Shown here: one piece after another, positions 1-7,428 of the stretch
Layout of the letters: every line of letters starts with the position of its first letter
Position numbering within the stretch: position 1 is the first letter of the stretch
Notes under the pieces: model-generated
The model's input: only the letters and a program-made list of their open reading frames with translations
Databases searched by the model: none
Told to the model about the DNA's origin: nothing
Position numbers and translations under genes: made by a program
Assembly: GCA_016287555.1 (NCBI GenBank)
Contig: JAEFAK010000012.1
Coordinates: 1 to 16,958 of the forward strand
DNA length: 16,958 nt
Source of the DNA: Oscillospiraceae bacterium
Lineage (GTDB): Bacteria; Bacillota; Clostridia; Oscillospirales; Oscillospiraceae
Direction of reading: 5' to 3'

Positions 1-62
1 ATGGGCAGCGAGAAAAGCAGTATGCCCTTGAGCGGCTTGCCCTGAGTCAGATCTCTGGCCAT
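1..62 (-). CDS. MATE family efflux transporter (N-terminal fragment)
   Basis: Only the first 20 codons and two bases of the next lie in the window. The gene reads towards position 1 and continues outside. The start ATG (62-60) follows an AAAGAGGG ribosome binding site by about 5 bp. The visible peptide begins MARDLTQGKPLKGILLFSLP, which matches the usual opening of Gram-positive MATE (multidrug and toxic compound extrusion) proteins: a short cytoplasmic D-L-T-x-G-K-P-x-K-x-I-L-x-F-S-L-P segment leading into the first membrane helix. Members use cation gradients to export drugs or metabolites. The 16-bp gap from rsgA suggests the same transcript. In B. subtilis rpe follows rsgA; here it does not. 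The family call rests on a short motif, and the substrate cannot be told. Confidence 0.72.
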   Translation of the reverse strand, partial: MARDLTQGKPLKGILLFSLP

Positions 63-78
63 AAATTCCCTCTTTCTC

Positions 79-960
79 TCAGTCTTTGAGCTCCCATTCC
101 GGCACGGCCGCCGCCTGCTCATAGAGGCGGACGTAGCTCGCGTGCCTTTCCGGAGCTATCTTTCCCTCGGCGAGCGCGGCAAGCACGCTGCAGCCTTCGT
201 CCTTTACGTGGGCGCAGTCGTTGAAGCGGCAGTTTCCCAGATACGGCGCAAATTCGCGGAAGGCATACTGCAGGTCCGTTTTCCGGAGTATGCCCTCCTC
301 CGCGTCAAACGACGAGAAGCCCGGGGTATCGATGATCATGGTGTCTTCTTCGAGCATATACAGCTCGACGTGGCGGGTCTTGTGGCGTCCGCGGCCGAGC
401 TTTTCGCTGACCTCGCCCGTCGCCGCGGCGAAGCCGGGATCGAGCGCGTTGAGAAGGCTCGACTTCCCGACGCCGGAGTTTCCCGTGAACACGCTTATTT
501 TGCCTCGGAGCGCCGCGCGCAGCTCCTCCACCCCTTCGCCTGTCGCGGCGCTGGTGCGGATAGTCGTGAAGCCCGCCCCGGAGTAGATGCCGAAGAGGCG
601 GTCGCTGCGCTTCAGGTCGGTCTTGTTTACGACGACCACGGGCTCGCAGTCCTTGAGCTCGGCTATGGCGGCGATCCTGTCGATGAGGAACGGGTCCGTC
701 ACGGGATTGACGTCCGCGCACACCATGACGAGCGCGTCCACGTTCGCGACCGAGGGGCGTATGAACGAGTTACGGCGCGGCGCGACGGACTCGATCATCC
801 CCTCGGCGGGAGCGAGCAGGCTTATCTCCACGCTGTCGCCCACGAGCGGGGCCTTTTTATCCAGCTTCAGCCTGCCCCTCGCGCCGCAGACGACTATGCC
901 GTCGTCCGTCTTGACCGAGTAGCGGCTGCTTATGGATTTGACTATGACGCCCTCAGGCAT
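79..960 (-). CDS. rsgA: Ribosome small-subunit biogenesis GTPase RsgA
   Basis: The 293-residue product has the usual length and layout of RsgA (YjeQ/CpgA), a circularly permuted GTPase that checks late 30S subunit maturation. An N-terminal OB-fold covers about residues 1-65. The GTPase motifs come in the permuted order G4 (NKTD, 112-115), G1 (GNSGVGKS, 160-167), G3 (DTPG, 211-214). The basic loop GRGRHKTRH is at 189-197. The C-terminal zinc site is complete: C244, C249, H251, C257. The start ATG at 960 overlaps the prkC stop by 8 bp, and its GGAG Shine-Dalgarno lies within the last prkC codons, so translation is probably coupled. In B. subtilis the orthologue CpgA is a known PrkC substrate, which fits the neighbourhood. 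Confidence 0.96.
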   Translation of the reverse strand: MPEGVIVKSISSRYSVKTDDGIVVCGARGRLKLDKKAPLVGDSVEISLLAPAEGMIESVAPRRNSFIRPSVANVDALVMVCADVNPVTDPFLIDRIAAIAELKDCEPVVVVNKTDLKRSDRLFGIYSGAGFTTIRTSAATGEGVEELRAALRGKISVFTGNSGVGKSSLLNALDPGFAAATGEVSEKLGRGRHKTRHVELYMLEEDTMIIDTPGFSSFDAEEGILRKTDLQYAFREFAPYLGNCRFNDCAHVKDEGCSVLAALAEGKIAPERHASYVRLYEQAAAVPEWELKD

Positions 961-2857
961 CGCCGTCTCCGTCCTCCGGAGGCTGCTCCGGACCGGGTTC
1001 CTCTCCCCCGCCGTCGGGCGTGGGCTCGGGCGTGCTCTCGCCGCCCTGATCCGGGGTCGTCTCGGGCGTAGGCTCCGGCGTCTCCTCCGGCGTCGGGGTG
1101 GGCGTCGGGGTCGGTTCGGGCGTCGGGGTCGGCGTCGGCGTCTTGGAGCCGTCCGAAACGGTCAGATTGACCTTCGTTCTCTCCGGGATATAGGAATAGG
1201 GATCCACGCTCTGGTATATTACCTCGCCCTCGGGCGCTTCGCTCGCCGCGACACGGACGCTTCCGAGGGTCAGATTCATGCTGTCGATGACGCGCTCGGC
1301 ATATTGCCGCGTCGTCCCGACGAGCCAGGGCATATTGACGTATCTTATCTCCGGCCCGGCGCTGACCGTCAGGAAGACGGTGTCGCCCGGATAGAGCGTC
1401 TCGCCCGCGGCGGGCATGGTGCTGATGATATAATCCTCCGTCACGGTCTCGGACTCGACGGATTCTATCTCACAGACGAGATCGAGCTTCTGAAGGTCGA
1501 TGACGACCTGCTTATAGTACTTGTTCGTAAGGTCGTCGAGCACGACGACGTTCGAGCCGGTCGAGACCTCGACCTTGACGCGGTAGCCGTCGGAATTCTT
1601 CTTGACGAGGTCGCCCTCCTCGGGTTTCTGGGAGATTATATAGCCCTCGGCGACGTCGTCGCTGGCGCGGTAGGTCGGCTCGAATCTGAAATAGTCCGTA
1701 TAAGTCGGATTGAGGAGCACTTCCTCATATTTCAGGCCCACGAAGCGCGGGACCCTGATGTCCTCGGCGGGGGTGAACATATCGTTGAAGAGGTATGTTT
1801 TCAGGAAGAGCAGCAGGATGATGATAAAGACGATAACGCAGAATATCCCGGTCAGCGTCGCGACTCTGCGCGCACGGCGGGAGCTCGCCGCATAATCCTC
1901 GGCGTCCATCTCGCCGGCGCGGGAGGCCTTCGGCAGGGACGACCCGCGGGTCTTCGGTTCGGGCTCCGGCTCCGGCTCGAGGCCGGGCGCTGTGAAGGTG
2001 AGTTCATTGTACTCGAATTCCGTCGAGGGCTCCTTGCGGAACTTCTCAAGGTCAGCCAGCAGCTCGTCGGCGGACCTGTATCGCTTTTCGAGATCCGGAT
2101 TCATGGCTCGCATGGTTATGTTTTCGAGCCCGACCGGGATATCGGGATTGATCTCCCGCGGAGAGAGCGGGATGGAGCTTATGTGCTGTATCGCGACGGA
2201 GACGGCGCTGTCGCCCTCGAAGGGCAGGCGCCCCGTCAGCATCTCGTACATGACCACGCCGAGGGAGTAGATGTCCGTCCTCGCGTCGACGTGGCCGCCC
2301 TTGGCCTGCTCGGGAGAGATGTAGTGCACGCTGCCGAGCGTCTCGCGCGTGAGCGTGTTCTGGGTCGTGGAGACACGGGCGATGCCGAAATCCGCGACCT
2401 TTACGCTGCTGTCGCGCAGTATCATGATATTATGGGGCTTTATGTCCCGGTGGATGATGCCGCGGCTGTGAGCGTGGGAGAGGGCCTTGGTTATCTGCGT
2501 GGCGAAATGCAGCGTCTCCTTCCACGAGAGCGCGCCTCGCTTTTGCATATACTGCTTGAGCGTGATGCCCTCGATGAGCTCCATGACGATATACTCCATG
2601 TCAGCCGAGCGCGACACGTCGTACACGGCGACTATGTTCGCGTGCGAGAGCATGGCGACCGCCTGCGATTCCGTGTGGAAGCGGCGCCTGAAGTCCTCGT
2701 CGACCGCCATCTCGTCCTTGAGGAGCTTGACTGCGACGTATCTGTTCAGGCGGTGGTCGAGAGCTTTATAAACGACCGCCATTCCGCCGACGCCGATGCA
2801 TTCCTTGATCTCGTATCGGCCGTCGAGCAGGCGTCCTATATATTTATCATTGTCCAT
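953..2857 (-). CDS. prkC: PASTA-domain Ser/Thr protein kinase PrkC (StkP)
   Basis: This 634-residue membrane kinase senses cell-wall fragments or lipid II through extracellular PASTA domains and phosphorylates cytoplasmic targets. The kinase domain (about 14-275) is intact: glycine loop IGVGGM (21-26), VAVK lysine K44, alphaC E63, catalytic HRDIK (136-140) with D138, N143, and DFG (156-158). A juxtamembrane stretch rich in E-P and basic residues (about 290-330) precedes one membrane helix (about 333-353). Three PASTA repeats follow (about 365-433, 434-501, 503-570). The last 62 residues are an unusual low-complexity Pro/Thr tail that turns acidic and Gly-rich. The ATG is preceded by GGAGGACAGCGT. 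The phosphatase stp lies upstream across a 106-bp gap with its own candidate promoter; rsgA overlaps the 3' end. Confidence 0.97.
   Translation of the reverse strand: MDNDKYIGRLLDGRYEIKECIGVGGMAVVYKALDHRLNRYVAVKLLKDEMAVDEDFRRRFHTESQAVAMLSHANIVAVYDVSRSADMEYIVMELIEGITLKQYMQKRGALSWKETLHFATQITKALSHAHSRGIIHRDIKPHNIMILRDSSVKVADFGIARVSTTQNTLTRETLGSVHYISPEQAKGGHVDARTDIYSLGVVMYEMLTGRLPFEGDSAVSVAIQHISSIPLSPREINPDIPVGLENITMRAMNPDLEKRYRSADELLADLEKFRKEPSTEFEYNELTFTAPGLEPEPEPEPKTRGSSLPKASRAGEMDAEDYAASSRRARRVATLTGIFCVIVFIIILLLFLKTYLFNDMFTPAEDIRVPRFVGLKYEEVLLNPTYTDYFRFEPTYRASDDVAEGYIISQKPEEGDLVKKNSDGYRVKVEVSTGSNVVVLDDLTNKYYKQVVIDLQKLDLVCEIESVESETVTEDYIISTMPAAGETLYPGDTVFLTVSAGPEIRYVNMPWLVGTTRQYAERVIDSMNLTLGSVRVAASEAPEGEVIYQSVDPYSYIPERTKVNLTVSDGSKTPTPTPTPEPTPTPTPTPEETPEPTPETTPDQGGESTPEPTPDGGGEEPGPEQPPEDGDGDA
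956..1147 (-). repeat. Low-complexity repeat coding for the Pro/Thr tail of PrkC
   Basis: The 3' end of prkC is built from short GC-rich repeats (on the plus strand, variations on GTCGGGGTCGGC) that encode alternating Thr-Pro and Pro-Glu residues, about PrkC residues 571-634. Such tracts can change length by replication slippage. The sequence also holds the ribosome binding site of rsgA, so length changes must keep that end intact. Confidence 0.7.
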
Positions 2858-2873
2858 ACGCTGTCCTCCGTTC

Positions 2874-2894
2874 GCCCGCGCGCCTGCGGCGGGC
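2874..2894 (-). other. GC-rich hairpin in the prkC leader
   Basis: A perfect 6-bp inverted repeat (GCCCGC at 2874-2879 with GCGGGC at 2889-2894, 9-base loop) lies just upstream of the prkC Shine-Dalgarno (2862-2870) in the gap between stp and prkC. A second small stem, CCCG/CGGG, sits at 2911-2924. No U-tract follows, so it is not a typical terminator. It could tune initiation of prkC translation. In such GC-rich DNA, stems of this size can arise by chance. Confidence 0.35.
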
Positions 2895-2928
2895 TTTGCG
2901 TATCAGACGGCCCGAAAAAGCCGGGTCC

Positions 2929-2957
2929 AGTCTACCATGTTTTTCCTTTAAGTTCAA
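2929..2957 (-). promoter_or_regulatory. Candidate sigma-A promoter for prkC-rsgA
   Basis: On the minus strand, TTGAAC (2957-2952) and TAGACT (2934-2929) are separated by exactly 17 bp. Each hexamer matches the sigma-A consensus at 4 of 6 positions. The site lies in the 106-bp gap after stp and would give a leader of about 65 nt. The gap is the largest inside this run of genes, which supports an internal promoter, but the hexamers are only moderate and there is no direct evidence. Confidence 0.45.
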
Positions 2958-2963
2958 GAGCGG

Positions 2964-3698
2964 CTATTTCCCGAAGAGGATGAGGCTGACGTTGTCGGGA
3001 GCGCCGCGGGACATCGCTATCTCCAGCATGCGGTCGGCCGCCGTCTCGGTCTCGCCGCCGTAAAAGAGCTCGAAAAGTATCTCCTGCGGGTTGACGATGT
3101 TCGTCAGGCCGTCCGTGCAGAGAAGGAGGAACTCCCCTTCCCGCATATCGACCTCAAATACGTCGCATCTGGCGGAGCGGTCCGTCCCCAGGGCGCGGGT
3201 GATGTAGTTCTTGCCGGGATGGCGCCACGCCTCCTCGCGCATTATCTCGCCGCGCTCGACCATCTCCTCGACGAGCGAGTGGTCGGTCGTGACGCGGATT
3301 ATCTCGCTTTCACGGACGAGGTAGCAGCGGCTGTCGCCTATGTTGACGACGGTCATGTGCTCCCCGTTGCCGACGGCGGCGACGAGCGTCGTCCCCATGC
3401 CGCGGAATTCAGCCGACGAGCGCCCCTTTTCATACACGGCCTCGTTTGCCAGCAGCGCGCAGCGCGTCAGCAGGGTGCGGAGCGGTATCTCCTGATCGAG
3501 ACCGGGCTTGAGATACTTGACGAACGTCTCGGAGGCTATCGCGGCGGCAAGTCCGCCTGCGTTCGCGCCTCCCATCCCGTCGCATACGACGAGGATGGCC
3601 GTCTCTATCCCGGATTCGGCAATATAGCTTTCGGCAAGGATGGCGTCCTGATTTTCCTGACGCACGGAGCCCTTGTCGCTAAGACCCCAAAATCTCAT
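2964..3698 (-). CDS. stp: PP2C-type Ser/Thr protein phosphatase Stp/PrpC
   Basis: The product is a 244-residue metal-dependent PPM phosphatase that reverses PrkC phosphorylation. The motifs in order are SDKGxxRxxNQD (7-18), CDGMGG (39-44) with metal-binding D40 and G41, RGMGTT (99-104), NIGDSR (119-124), TTDHS (137-141), TDGL (195-198) with D196, and the terminal DN (235-236). All expected metal ligands are present, and there is no membrane segment. A start 39 bp further upstream is open, but I chose the ATG at 3698: it begins directly with the family's MRFWGLSDKG sequence, has GGAG 7 bp upstream, and overlaps the rlmN stop in an ATGA (3695-3698), a usual sign of translational coupling. Confidence 0.96.
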   Translation of the reverse strand: MRFWGLSDKGSVRQENQDAILAESYIAESGIETAILVVCDGMGGANAGGLAAAIASETFVKYLKPGLDQEIPLRTLLTRCALLANEAVYEKGRSSAEFRGMGTTLVAAVGNGEHMTVVNIGDSRCYLVRESEIIRVTTDHSLVEEMVERGEIMREEAWRHPGKNYITRALGTDRSARCDVFEVDMREGEFLLLCTDGLTNIVNPQEILFELFYGGETETAADRMLEIAMSRGAPDNVSLILFGK

Positions 3699-4729
3699 TG
3701 CGTCTCCTTCATTCTCCGTTTTCGAAGCTGCCCGCACGCGGCGTCTATATCCGCGCCGAGCCTCCGGCGGACCGTCACGTTCACGCCTCGCTCCTTGAGC
3801 GTGGAGGCGAAGCGCTTTGCATCCCCGGGCTTGAGCGGGCTGCCGTCGACCTCGTTGAGAGGGATCAGGTTGACGTGTCCGCGTACTTTTCTCATCAGCG
3901 CGGCGAGCCTGTCCGCCTGCGCGTCGGAGTCGTTGACCCCGCGAATGAGCGCGTATTCGAAGCTGATGCGCCGCCCCGTCTTTTCAAAGTATCTGACGCA
4001 GGCGTCCGTCAGCTCGGCGATGTTCCAGCGGCGGTCGACGGGCATGAGCGAGGATCGCGTCTCGTCGTCCGGCGCGTGCAGCGACACCGACAGCGTCAGC
4101 TGCAGATCGAGCTTTGCGAGCCGGTCTATGCCCGGGACGAGGCCGCAGGTCGAGAGCGAGATGTGCCTCATGCCTATGTTCAGCCCCTCGGGGCAGTTGA
4201 CCAGACGCAGGAAGCGCTCGACGTTCTCGAAATTGTCGAGCGGCTCGCCTATGCCCATCATGACTATGTTCGAGACCTTTTTCCCCGTCTCCTTCTCCGT
4301 CCAAAGCACCTGATCGAGGATCTCGGAGGGGCGCAGGTCCCTGACCTTGCCCCCGCGCGAGGCGCAGAAGGCGCAGCCCATATTGCAGCCGACCTGCGAG
4401 GATACGCAGACGCTGTTGCCGTAGTCGTAGCACATGAGGACGCTCTCGACGGCGTTGCCGTCGGCAAGGCCCCAGAGGAACTTCTCCGTCCCGTCGGAAG
4501 CGGAGGTCTGGCGGCGCAGAACGACCGGAGATGTTATATCGTAAAGCCCGTCCAGCTTCGCGCGCAGGTCCCTGGAGAGATCGGTCATCTCCTCAAAGGA
4601 GGAGACTCCCGACGAAAGCCATTTGAAGACCTGCTTCGCGCGGAACTTAGGCAGCCCGAGCGCGGCGAATTCCGCCTCAAGCTCGCCCGGGAGCAGGGAC
4701 TTTATATCTTTTTTCGTCTCATTTTGCAT
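3695..4729 (-). CDS. rlmN: 23S rRNA/tRNA adenine-C2 methyltransferase RlmN (radical SAM)
   Basis: RlmN methylates C2 of A2503 in 23S rRNA and of A37 in some tRNAs by a radical SAM mechanism. The 344-residue product carries the iron-sulphur motif C-x3-C-x2-C at C115, C119, C122, the SAM-contact motif GEPLDN at 161-166, and the C-terminal GADIDAACGQL with C332, the cysteine that carries the methyl group in characterised enzymes. The N-terminal helical domain is complete. The start ATG at 4729 lies inside the end of rsmB (28-bp overlap) and has only a weak upstream GGA-rich site, so its translation probably depends on rsmB. The absence of the Cfr-type pattern and the housekeeping context favour RlmN over the resistance enzyme Cfr. 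Confidence 0.96.
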   Translation of the reverse strand: MQNETKKDIKSLLPGELEAEFAALGLPKFRAKQVFKWLSSGVSSFEEMTDLSRDLRAKLDGLYDITSPVVLRRQTSASDGTEKFLWGLADGNAVESVLMCYDYGNSVCVSSQVGCNMGCAFCASRGGKVRDLRPSEILDQVLWTEKETGKKVSNIVMMGIGEPLDNFENVERFLRLVNCPEGLNIGMRHISLSTCGLVPGIDRLAKLDLQLTLSVSLHAPDDETRSSLMPVDRRWNIAELTDACVRYFEKTGRRISFEYALIRGVNDSDAQADRLAALMRKVRGHVNLIPLNEVDGSPLKPGDAKRFASTLKERGVNVTVRRRLGADIDAACGQLRKRRMKETQ

Positions 4730-5991
4730 ATATAAAATCCGTCCGTTCCGAGCTTTCCGGGAAGAAGCGTCACGCGGCCGTCGCAGCGGCCGGCGCCGGG
4801 AAGAGAGAAGGCCTCCGGCTCAAAATCGGGTCTGCCGGCAAGAAATGCGTCCGTGACGCCCTCGTTTTCCTCTTTGATAAGGGTGCAGGTCGAATACAGG
4901 AGCACGCCGCCCGGCTTCACCGCGCCCGCGAGGTTATTAAGGATCGCAAGCTGCTTTTCCGGCAGCGCGGCGACAGAGGCGAGAGGCTTATATCTTATCT
5001 CGGGCTTCTTGCGTACGGTCCCGAAGCCGGAGCACGGCACATCCGCGAGGACGGTATCGAAGCCCTCCCCCGGCGCGTCCTTCGAGGCGTCGCGGGCTTC
5101 TGTGTGTATTATGTCAACTTCAAGCCGCTGCGCGCCTTCAATAATAGGGCGCAGCTTCTTTTCGGATATGTCGCGCGAGACTATGCTCCCCTCCCCGCGC
5201 ATCTCAAGCGCGGCGGCGAAGCTCTTGCCGCCGGGCGAGGCGCATGCGTCGAGAAGGCGCATCCCCGGAGACGGAACCGCCGCGAGGACGGCGAGCGTCG
5301 CGGCCGGGTCCTGCACGAAGAAAAGGCCTTCGCGAAAGGCCGCAAGGGCCTCCACGCTCCCGGAGAGGCCGACCTCGAACGTCCCAGGAAGCCAGGGGTG
5401 GGCCTTGGCCTGCGCTCCCTCGCCCGCAAGGCGCTCGATAAGCGCCTCCGGCGTCGTCTTTAAGGTATTTACACGGGCATAGACCGGCGGGAGCTCATTC
5501 TGGGCTTTTGCGATCCCCAGAGCGGTCTCAGCCCCGTAATTGTTTACATAATATTGATACAGCTCGACCGGGCAGCTGAATTCCACGCTCGCCGCATCCG
5601 CGCCCTTAGGCTTGGGAGGACGACCGTCCTCTGCCATTCGGCGCATCACTGCGTTTGCGAGCTTTGCTGCGCCTGAGTTTACATAAGTTCGTACAAGCTT
5701 AACTCCCTCGTTCACGGCGGCGGAGTTGGGCACCCTGTCGAACCAGGCTATCTGCGCGGCGGTCAGGCGAAGTGCGTCGAGCAGGCGCTGCTGAAGCTTT
5801 TCGAGCGGACGGCCGACGTGCTTCCCTATCCAGAGATCGATAAGCAGCCTGTTCGTCAGCACGCAGGCGCAGATCCGGCGCGCCAGCGCGGCTTCGCGCG
5901 GCTCAAGTCTGAAGCCGTCGACGGCGGCCTCGGGGCTCTGCCCATTTTCGAAGGCGGCGAGCGCCTTCAGCGCGGCCTCTCTCGCCGTCAT
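4702..5991 (-). CDS. rsmB: 16S rRNA m5C967 methyltransferase RsmB (Sun/Fmu)
   Basis: The 429-residue protein has the RsmB layout: an N-terminal NusB-like RNA-binding domain (about 1-130) and a C-terminal SAM-dependent m5C methyltransferase domain. Visible motifs are DACASPGGKS (248-257, SAM binding), DVPCSGFGT (317-325) with C320 of the PC motif, and YSTCTL (366-371) with nucleophile C369. It methylates C967 of 16S rRNA in E. coli. The start ATG overlaps the fmt stop as ATGA (5988-5991), so translation follows fmt; the 3' end overlaps rlmN. This matches the fmt-rsmB-rlmN order of B. subtilis. No odd or missing residues are seen. Confidence 0.96.
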   Translation of the reverse strand: MTAREAALKALAAFENGQSPEAAVDGFRLEPREAALARRICACVLTNRLLIDLWIGKHVGRPLEKLQQRLLDALRLTAAQIAWFDRVPNSAAVNEGVKLVRTYVNSGAAKLANAVMRRMAEDGRPPKPKGADAASVEFSCPVELYQYYVNNYGAETALGIAKAQNELPPVYARVNTLKTTPEALIERLAGEGAQAKAHPWLPGTFEVGLSGSVEALAAFREGLFFVQDPAATLAVLAAVPSPGMRLLDACASPGGKSFAAALEMRGEGSIVSRDISEKKLRPIIEGAQRLEVDIIHTEARDASKDAPGEGFDTVLADVPCSGFGTVRKKPEIRYKPLASVAALPEKQLAILNNLAGAVKPGGVLLYSTCTLIKEENEGVTDAFLAGRPDFEPEAFSLPGAGRCDGRVTLLPGKLGTDGFYICKMRRKKI

Positions 5992-6902
5992 GCGAGCGGA
6001 TGGCCGCGGAGATAGTCGGCGGCCTTCATGCGCTTGCCGCCCGGAGCCTGCAGCTCGGTAATGACGAGGGTCTCCCCGCCGCCGCAGACGACCTCTATCC
6101 CCAGCTTGTCCGTCCCGGCGACTGAGCCCGCCGGAAGGCCGGAGCGGCGGCCGGTCGGCCTCGCTCCGAAGAGCTTGAATCTGACCCCTGCAATGTCGGC
6201 GTTGGCGGCCGGCACAGGGTCGAGTCCTCTGATCTTATTAATTATGTCAACCGCGCTCTTCTCCCAGTCAACGGGGCACATGTCCTTCGTTACGGGAGGG
6301 GCGTTGGATGCGAGCGCTTCATCCTGAGGCACGGGAACGACCGAGCCGTCCTCCAGGCCGGCGAGGGTCCTGACGAGGAGCTCCGCGCCGACGTCGGCAA
6401 GCCTCGCATAGAGGCTCCCGAAACTCTCATACTCTCCGACCTCGACGGACTCGGAGAGCAGCATCGCGCCGGTGTCCATGCCCTCGTCGAGGAGCATGGT
6501 CGTCACGCCGGCGGTCTTTTCGCCGTTCAGGACGGTCCACTGCACGGGCGCGGAGCCGCGGTATTTCGGCAGAAGCGAGCCATGGACGTTCACGCAGCCG
6601 AGGCGCGGCATATCGAGGATATGCTTCGGCAGCAGCCGCCCGAAGGCGACGACCGCGAAGACGTCCGCGCCGAAGGAAGCGAGCAGCTCCGCCGTCTCTG
6701 CGGACTTTATCTTTTCGGGCGTATATACGGGCAGGCCGAGCTCGAGCGCGGCCTTTTTGACAGGGCTCGGCATGAGCTTCATGCCGCGGTTTTTGGGCAT
6801 ATCGGGCTTCGTCACGACGGCGGCTACGTCGTGCCCCGCGGCGCAGAGCGCTCGAAGCGAAGCGACCGCGAAGTCGGGCGTGCCCATGAAGACTATCCTC
6901 AT
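5988..6902 (-). CDS. fmt: Methionyl-tRNA formyltransferase Fmt
   Basis: Fmt transfers a formyl group from 10-formyl-tetrahydrofolate to initiator Met-tRNA. The 304-residue product begins MRIVFMGTPDFA, typical of the family. It holds the loop KNRGMKLMPSPVKK (37-50) and the catalytic signature NVHGSLLPKYRGSAPVQW (105-122) with N105 and H107, followed by LLDEGMDTG (137-145) with D143. The C-terminal OB-like tRNA-binding domain runs from about residue 208. It pairs with def, directly upstream in the transcript, whose enzyme removes the same formyl group. The def stop and fmt start share an ATGA (6899-6902), and the fmt stop overlaps the rsmB start in the same way. Confidence 0.97.
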   Translation of the reverse strand: MRIVFMGTPDFAVASLRALCAAGHDVAAVVTKPDMPKNRGMKLMPSPVKKAALELGLPVYTPEKIKSAETAELLASFGADVFAVVAFGRLLPKHILDMPRLGCVNVHGSLLPKYRGSAPVQWTVLNGEKTAGVTTMLLDEGMDTGAMLLSESVEVGEYESFGSLYARLADVGAELLVRTLAGLEDGSVVPVPQDEALASNAPPVTKDMCPVDWEKSAVDIINKIRGLDPVPAANADIAGVRFKLFGARPTGRRSGLPAGSVAGTDKLGIEVVCGGGETLVITELQAPGGKRMKAADYLRGHPLA

Positions 6903-7420
6903 TCGGCTTCCCCGTCCATCTCTTCTTCCTCCTCGGCGGCGAGGCGCTCGACCTCCTCGGGGCTGAGGATGCGCTCGGCCACGGAATCGAAGAGGACTCC
7001 GCTCAGGTGGTCTATCTCATGGCAGAAGCAGCGGGCCGTCAGGCCCTCTCCCTCGCGCTCGAACCAGTTGCCGTTCCTGTCCTGAGCGGCGACCTTTACG
7101 CGCTCCGGACGCTTGACTATGCCCCAGACGCCGGGGAGCGAAAGGCAGCCTTCTCTGTCGGTCTGCTCGCCCTCGGACTCTATGATGACGGGATTGATGA
7201 GCTCGATGATCTCCTCGGGATCGGTGTTGGTCTCGATGACGAGGCAGACGCGGCGGAGGACGCCGACCTGCGGCGCGGCGAGGCCGAGGCCGTTTGCCTG
7301 GAGCAGCGTCTCGCGCATGTCGTCGAGCAGGGCGGCGAGCCTCGCATCGAAGTTCGTCACCTCGCGGCTCTTTTTCAGCAGGGAGGGATCTCCCTTTTTA
7401 ACGATGTTTCTCAGTCCCAT
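6899..7420 (-). CDS. def: Peptide deformylase Def
   Basis: Def removes the N-formyl group from nascent proteins. The 173-residue product has the three metal-site motifs: GLGLAAPQ (44-51), EGCLS (90-94) with ligand C92, and HEIDH (134-138) with ligands H134 and H138 and catalytic E135. The tail is acidic (EEEEE near 164-168). The frame stays open far upstream inside priA, but that is a shadow. The true start is the ATG at 7420, which begins the usual M-x-L-R-x-I-V-K family opening and has GAGGTG 6 bp upstream; this site overlaps the priA stop codon. Two extra cysteines, C131 and C133, flank the metal site. Confidence 0.96.
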   Translation of the reverse strand: MGLRNIVKKGDPSLLKKSREVTNFDARLAALLDDMRETLLQANGLGLAAPQVGVLRRVCLVIETNTDPEEIIELINPVIIESEGEQTDREGCLSLPGVWGIVKRPERVKVAAQDRNGNWFEREGEGLTARCFCHEIDHLSGVLFDSVAERILSPEEVERLAAEEEEEMDGEAE

Positions 7421-7428
7421 ATTGCACC

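Noticed and set aside
932..2983. A 683-codon open frame on the plus strand, opposite prkC
   Set aside because: It is the exact antisense of a full-length, motif-complete kinase. Its translation is rich in Arg, Gly, Asp and Val with no recognisable domain, as expected from GC-rich codon third positions. The same holds for other long plus-strand frames opposite rsgA, rlmN, priA, cdaR and cdaA.
3699..3737. An upstream start for stp adding 13 residues
   Set aside because: The ATG at 3698 matches the family N terminus, has a GGAG site and overlaps the rlmN stop as ATGA; the extension has no support.
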